Source: Cordia subcordata (lineage: Eukaryota; Streptophyta; Magnoliopsida; Boraginales; Cordiaceae). Taken from it: DNA of 64,000 nucleotides. The position numbers were made by a program, and so were the translations under genes. Under the pieces are notes generated by a model. That model saw only the letters and a program-made list of their open reading frames with translations, ran no database searches and was not told where the DNA came from. The stretch is taken from the NCBI GenBank assembly GCA_028554755.1, contig JAPTOF010000003.1, positions 4,134,501-4,198,500 of the forward strand. Reading direction: 5' to 3'. Positions 58,879 to 64,000 of the stretch are shown one piece after another (the first letter of the stretch is position 1; each line of letters starts with the position of its first letter).

Positions 58879-60469
58879 GCGAAAATTATTGAGGAAAGTT
58901 TTTTTTTTTTTTAATCCTAGAAGGAAGGATACTATTTTGGAAGAGTTTATTTTGACCAAGATTATATTTTTGGTTATTTTTAGGCATTTTTTCTTTAAAT
59001 TCTGTAGGAACGACTTAGTAGAGTTTCTAGCTTTCATTCAGAAAAATTTCAGTAGCTATTCTTTTTATTTTAGGCACCCAAATCATGTGTATGGATTGCT
59101 AAATTTATATTCTAGCTAGCGGATAATTGAAGTTTACAGTTTTTCAATTCCGTGAGATCAAACTAATTCTCTATTTTTGCTTTATCTCAATATTTATGTG
59201 CTTCTTGATTTAAGAAAATTATTATCTTGTGATTGTTCAATTTTGGCGCGATTGTTCAATAGCCAGGTGATAGAGGGCCAATTAGAGAGATTAAATTTTT
59301 ATCTAATTAATCTAAAATTAGTAGTAACCAGGTCTCTTGTGAAACACATTATTTAACTGAGCAATTTCCACAAGAGCATTGACTTTTATAATCAGGTTCT
59401 TTTAGAGCTCTTTAATGCTGCCTTTAGATAAACCCTATGGGTATATTTGGAAGTTAGACCGTCTAATAGGTAAACAAAATAATTAGGGAAAAATCGTGGA
59501 AGTTTTGAACCCGTTATTGACACAGAAAGGATGGATTAGGTTGCTAGGCCATGTCGACTACTATAACTTGTTTATTGAAATAGGCGGAAGTTATCTTTAC
59601 ATTTAGGATTGGAATTGTAAGCCTAAACGTAGATTACACCCAAGGCTAGGTTTTTAATCCATTAAATTCTAAGTTTTATTGTGTTTTCCTATTTTTAATT
59701 GATTATTTTGCATTCCTTTGTTAAGCTTAGTTTACTGCTTATGTGTTTGAATTGATCTATCAGTCTGGCATGCCCGCACCTAATGGTCTACTGCACTATC
59801 CAAATTTAATTTCTTTTAATCTAATTGCTTTAAACCCCCTTCTTGCTAGTATTTTCCTTAATTAATCTACTTGGCATCAAAAACATTATAAATCAACCAA
59901 TTTCTATGGGGTCGAACCTTTTCATCACTATCACAAGTTGTGAGATAAGAGTAAAGAATACTTTTAGTGATTTTGATGCCCATCAACATTTTAGATAAAA
60001 ATACGAGAGTTAAGAAATGAAAAGTTGTAACTTAGACCTTTTCTTAAACAAACTTTTGAGAAGCTAGCTAGTTGTTCGTCCATTATGTGGAAATTAAAGT
60101 TTTTTTTGCCATATTCTTTCTCTAAATTACCATTTCGTATTTTAAAAAATTAATATTACTTTCAAAATAATTAAAGATTTAAAATTTAAAATATAAAACC
60201 AAATAGGTAACAATTTTTGTTCAATGATACTTCTCGCTAGAATTCTGTGTTAGAAAAGTCAAAATTTTATTATTAAGCCAAAAGAGCCTAATTAAGTATG
60301 GGGGATTTTGGAATTTACAATGAACAAAAATGCATTTATCCCGTGTGGGTTGTACCTATTAATTTGTAATTAGTTGAAAGATTAAGAAGGCTATTAGGGA
60401 AAAACCAAAAGGTCAAGGTCTTTGATGGTAATCGGCAATGTTTTCCTTGATTTCTTGTCGTCAATACAA

Positions 60470-62290
60470 TAAATTAACATAAATAATACATCGTACAATA
60501 AAAATACTATTTTCTCTAACAGAATGAAAGCATAAAATTGATAAAAATATGTATAACAAAAAAGATATAAAATTTATAATAGATTGTTATGGAGGACTGG
60601 GAAACTCTTGGATACAACAAACTACAATAAGTTGGAGAAATATATTCTATCAGTAGACTACTTAGCATAACTAGTTTGATTGTTTCTAAACCTTACCATG
60701 GCTCCATTTGGTTGCTAGAAAATAACTTGTCAGCGAAATATTTTCAAACTTCAAAAATAAAAGATTTTCTAGTGTTTAGTTATTATATTGAAAAATATTT
60801 TCTGATGCACAGTATATTAGCAACATATTCTTAAATCAAAAAATAAAAATATTATATAAATTAAAGTAAATTTTTAAAAAAATATTATTTTTGATTATGT
60901 AATTTTTCAATCTTAATTTTTTTTAGTTTTTTAAATTTAGTTTTTTATTTTTAATAAAAAATTAATTTGGAAGGGTCAGGAAGTGGGTAGGAGAAAGAGA
61001 AGTAGAGAGTTATTATGCAAAAGATATTTTCTTTCCATAATTAGCTAAAAACAGGTTTCTCTATTTCTAATTAAATTTTCACTAACTCAAAAATTAATTT
61101 TTGGTGACTAACTTTTTAGCGTTATCAAATATCAAAACATGAAAAAATACTTTCTAACAAAATAAATTCGGGCAAGTAAAAAGGGCCCATATGTCACTAA
61201 GCAAGACTAGCTTGTTTTCATTGCAATTCTAGTCTATTTGGATGCCTTTTGCTTGACTTGAATTTACTCCATTATCAGGAAGAATAGTAAAACTCTTGGA
61301 AGCAAGAAACCATTACAAGATGGAGAAATTTCTTTTCAATGAACTACTTGACCAATTTGCTTTTAAATCTAAAATTGATTTTTTAAGATGGAACCAATTA
61401 ATTCATAATTCAATGAAAGATCAAGTTTATAGATAGTGATGGACAACAATTGAATTGATTTGACTCGTCATTAGCAATGTAATAAGTTAACGATAAGTAA
61501 TACATTGCATAATAAAGATAGTAGTTCTTTATAGTTAAACAAATACATAATTCTTTATAGTTAAACAAATACATAAAATTGACAATTGATTATTAAGAAG
61601 TATAGAAAAACTATTGAAAATGACAAAACATTACAAGATGGAAAAACAGCATTTCAATGGACCAATTGACATAACCATTTTGATTGCTTCTACAACTTGC
61701 CATAGCACTAGAAGCAAGACTCAGAATTTTCTTTGAGTTTCTTGTCCATTTAGACGCCTCTTTGCTTGACTTGCATTTTCAAATTTTCATGCTATACACA
61801 TTTGAAACCCTTGTTCTATCACATAAATATATAGAACAAGTTACAAATTCATTGCAAATGCCACGTGGGTTCTACCAACATGTCAAGTTCTTCAATGGTA
61901 ATAGGAGGCAATAAATACATCATTTTGCTGTTACCAATAAGCAACTATAAGCTTGACAAGTAAAAATGGAACAATTAGTATGGTTTTCTCCATTTCTTTA
62001 CTTTTTTTCTACTATGTCAACTTATTTTTCCTTGACAACAATACATTGTATAATAAAGATAGTCATTTTTTCTAATGGTATGAATATATAAAATGGAAAT
62101 CTAGTATTATAGGGTATAGAAAAACTATTGACCATGACAAATCATTATGAGATGGAGAAACATTTTTTTCGATGGACCACTCGATGATCGACATAACCAT
62201 TTTGATTGTTTCTAAACCTTATCATATTGCTAGAAGCAAGACATGGAATTTTCTTTGCATTTTTGGTTCAGTTGGATACTTTTTGCTTTA
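60470..62290. repeat. Degenerate long tandem repeats (~4 partial units)
   Basis: A unit with ATACATTG.ATAATAAAGATAG, a GAAAAACT(A/C)TTG..A segment, CATTACAAGATGGA, CATTTCAATGGACCA and TTTTGATTG.TTCTA recurs near 60480-60700, 61260-61390, 61480-61720 and 62035-62280, with variable spacing. The ORF at 61684-61914 lies inside it and is not supported as a gene. 60700-61190 carries AT-rich sequence that may be a further inserted element (GGCTCCATTTGGTTGC at 60711). 59471-60470 has no other feature. Confidence 0.55.
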
Positions 62291-64000
62291 TCCACTTTTA
62301 AAAATATGATACATAATCTCTTATCTTAATGACTTTTGTTTAAATTAACTTATTGTGCATTATACTCACCCTTTTTTTTTGCATTATGAGTGTTGAAACA
62401 TGCAATTTGTTATACATTTTTCATAAAAAATACCCTTATTTTCAGTTATGACATCCAAATTATAACCCAAAAAAAAAAAAAAAATTGCACCACATTTTGA
62501 AAAGTACAAGAGATAATGTGGTATAAGCTTTAAAAACACAAGGGAACAATCAAATTACTACACAAACCATATAGAGGTAATCAGCTAATTATACAAACCG
62601 GGAGAGGCAGATAATGTGGCTTTTTTCTTTTAAAAAAGTATATGGAAAGTAATATAGTAAATTTTATAACAAAAGGAGGTAATTAAACAAATTAACCACA
62701 AGGGTTAACACACATTTTATTCGAAAATTGACACTACCTTGTTTGACCTATTATTAAAAGACATTTGATAAGTCCATAACATGCAATGAATCCATATCAA
62801 TTTGTGCTTGGTTTTGGAGGTAAGTAATTCTTATTTGTTATTTGATGTGTCTTGACACGTTTGCACTTGGTAAAAAAGACGAAAGCAATATATATGGATT
62901 CAGAGAGCTTTTGGACGCGAAAGGAAGTGTTAAAGAGCGCTACCACCTTAGGTGTGCCCATGCCCCAAGTCTCATGCGGCATTGACAACCTGATGGAAGA
63001 TTTGAAGATATATTGTAGCTTTCCTTAGGCGAAAATTATTGACGAAAAATTTACTTTAATCCTAGAAGGAAGGATACTATTTTGGAAGAGTTTATTTTGA
63101 CCAAGATTATATTTTTGGTTATTTCCCATTTATTCTAGGTAGATTAGGAATTTTTTCTTTCAATTCTTCAAGAATGACTTAGTAGAGTATTCTAGCTTTC
63201 ATTCATAAAATTTTCAGCAGCTATTCTTTTTATTTTAGGCACCCAAATCATGTATATGGATTGCTAAATTTCTATTCTAGCAAGGGATAATCGAAGTTTA
63301 TGGTTCTTCAATTCCGTGAGATCTAACTAATTCTCTACTTTCACTTTATCTTGATATTTATTGTGCTTTTTGATTTAAGAATATTATTATCTTGTGATTG
63401 TTCAATTTTGGAGCTGATTGTTCAATTGTTAGGTGATAGGGGGCCAATTAAAGAGATTAAATTTTTATCTAATTAATCTAAAATTAGTGGTAACCAGGTT
63501 TCTTGTGAAAACATATAATTTAATTGAGCAATTTTCGCAAGAGAATTGACTTTTATAATCAGGTCCTTCTAGAGCTCTTTAGTAATGCCTTTAGATAAAC
63601 CCTGTTGGCATCTCCAAGAAGGTAGACCGTCTAATAGGTAAAGGAAATAGTTAGGGAAAAATCGTGGAGGTTCTTAAAAGCCAAGGAAGAATAAAAAGGT
63701 AAAAACTTTAATTACAATTTTTAACAAAATAAAAAGTCTTCCAAATCTAATCTATTTCCTTTCTCGGCAAGACAAGTCCTCAATGTAATTTTCCTTCCAA
63801 AAGTACAACGAAAATATCTTCAATCTTAGTCAAACTCAGTCAACCATGCGTAGCAAATTCAAGCATTTTTCCAAGTGAAGTCAACTTTGGTTGCTATAAA
63901 CACGTCCAAAAAGCTTCTATATCTATACACAATGCACCCATCTCCTTTTCCTAAGCACAATCATACAAAATTATATTAAAAACATGATTAAGGAGCATTC

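Larger units (their letters stand above)
58130..63660. repeat. Direct duplication, ~1.3 kb copies 4.15 kb apart
   Basis: 58130-59470 and about 62290-63660 share long stretches in the same order: TATCTTAATGACTTT, ATGCAATGAATCCATATCAA (58632 and 62782), GGAAGGATACTATTTTGGAA, CACCCAAATCATGT.TATGGA and GTAGACCGTCTAATAGGTAA-like. The 3' part of the first copy (59340-59990, e.g. GGGGTCGAACC...CACTATCACAAG) resembles plant gypsy LTR sequence, so both may be retrotransposon-derived. 63661-64000 shows no feature. Confidence 0.65.

Overview
The window looks like nuclear DNA of a flowering plant, most likely a eudicot. It is strongly AT-rich, has plant-type splice sites, and is dominated by plant transposon families: Ty1-copia, Ty3-gypsy-type, TRIM, MULE, CACTA and PIF/Harbinger-like MITEs. 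I see no operons, rRNA, convincing tRNA genes or CRISPR arrays. Only one host gene looks intact in the part visible, the 3' exon of an At4g10955-like class-3 lipase at the left edge. A second, broken copy lies about 26.5 kb downstream.

Layout. 0-7.4 kb: lipase exon, a solo LTR, a long-TIR MULE-type MITE and a CACTA end. 7.6-13.9 kb: a decayed MULE carrying a transposase remnant on + and a plant mobile domain (PMD) gene remnant on -, pointing toward each other. 13.9-18.3 kb: first copy of a duplicated block (called SD1) and a MITE. 18.4-23.3 kb: a minus-strand Ty1-copia element with gag-pol remnants and one LTR. 23.3-27.7 kb: small duplications, a MITE, a SINE candidate, a TRIM and the lipase pseudogene with a MITE right behind its stop codon. 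28.2-32.3 kb: two long-TIR MULEs and an AT-rich repeat block (called SD2) that also holds a 687-bp MITE. 32.3-41.3 kb: TRIM, MITEs, a probable solo LTR and a copia RT/RNase H relic.

41.3-49.1 kb: second SD1 copy, split by a 5.07-kb non-autonomous gypsy-type element with TSDs. 49.5-52.4 kb: second SD2 copy and a 1.54-kb MULE with a perfect 9-bp TSD. 53.2-58.2 kb: third SD1 copy, split by a MITE which is itself split by a 3.44-kb non-autonomous copia-type element with a perfect TAAAT TSD. 58.1-63.7 kb: a direct duplication of an unidentified ~1.3-kb sequence with degenerate tandem repeats between the copies.

The useful signal is the insertion history. Copies of SD1 and SD2 serve as filled and empty sites for each other, so several insertions can be dated relative to the duplications. 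I did not find a convincing new biochemical system. The strongest candidates for a second look are the convergent transposase/PMD MULE, the SD1 mosaic, the non-autonomous element sharing a leader with the neighbouring copia element, the coding-like segment inside a MULE, and an isolated Cys-rich exon-like sequence. Homology percentages and copy numbers were judged by eye, not computed.
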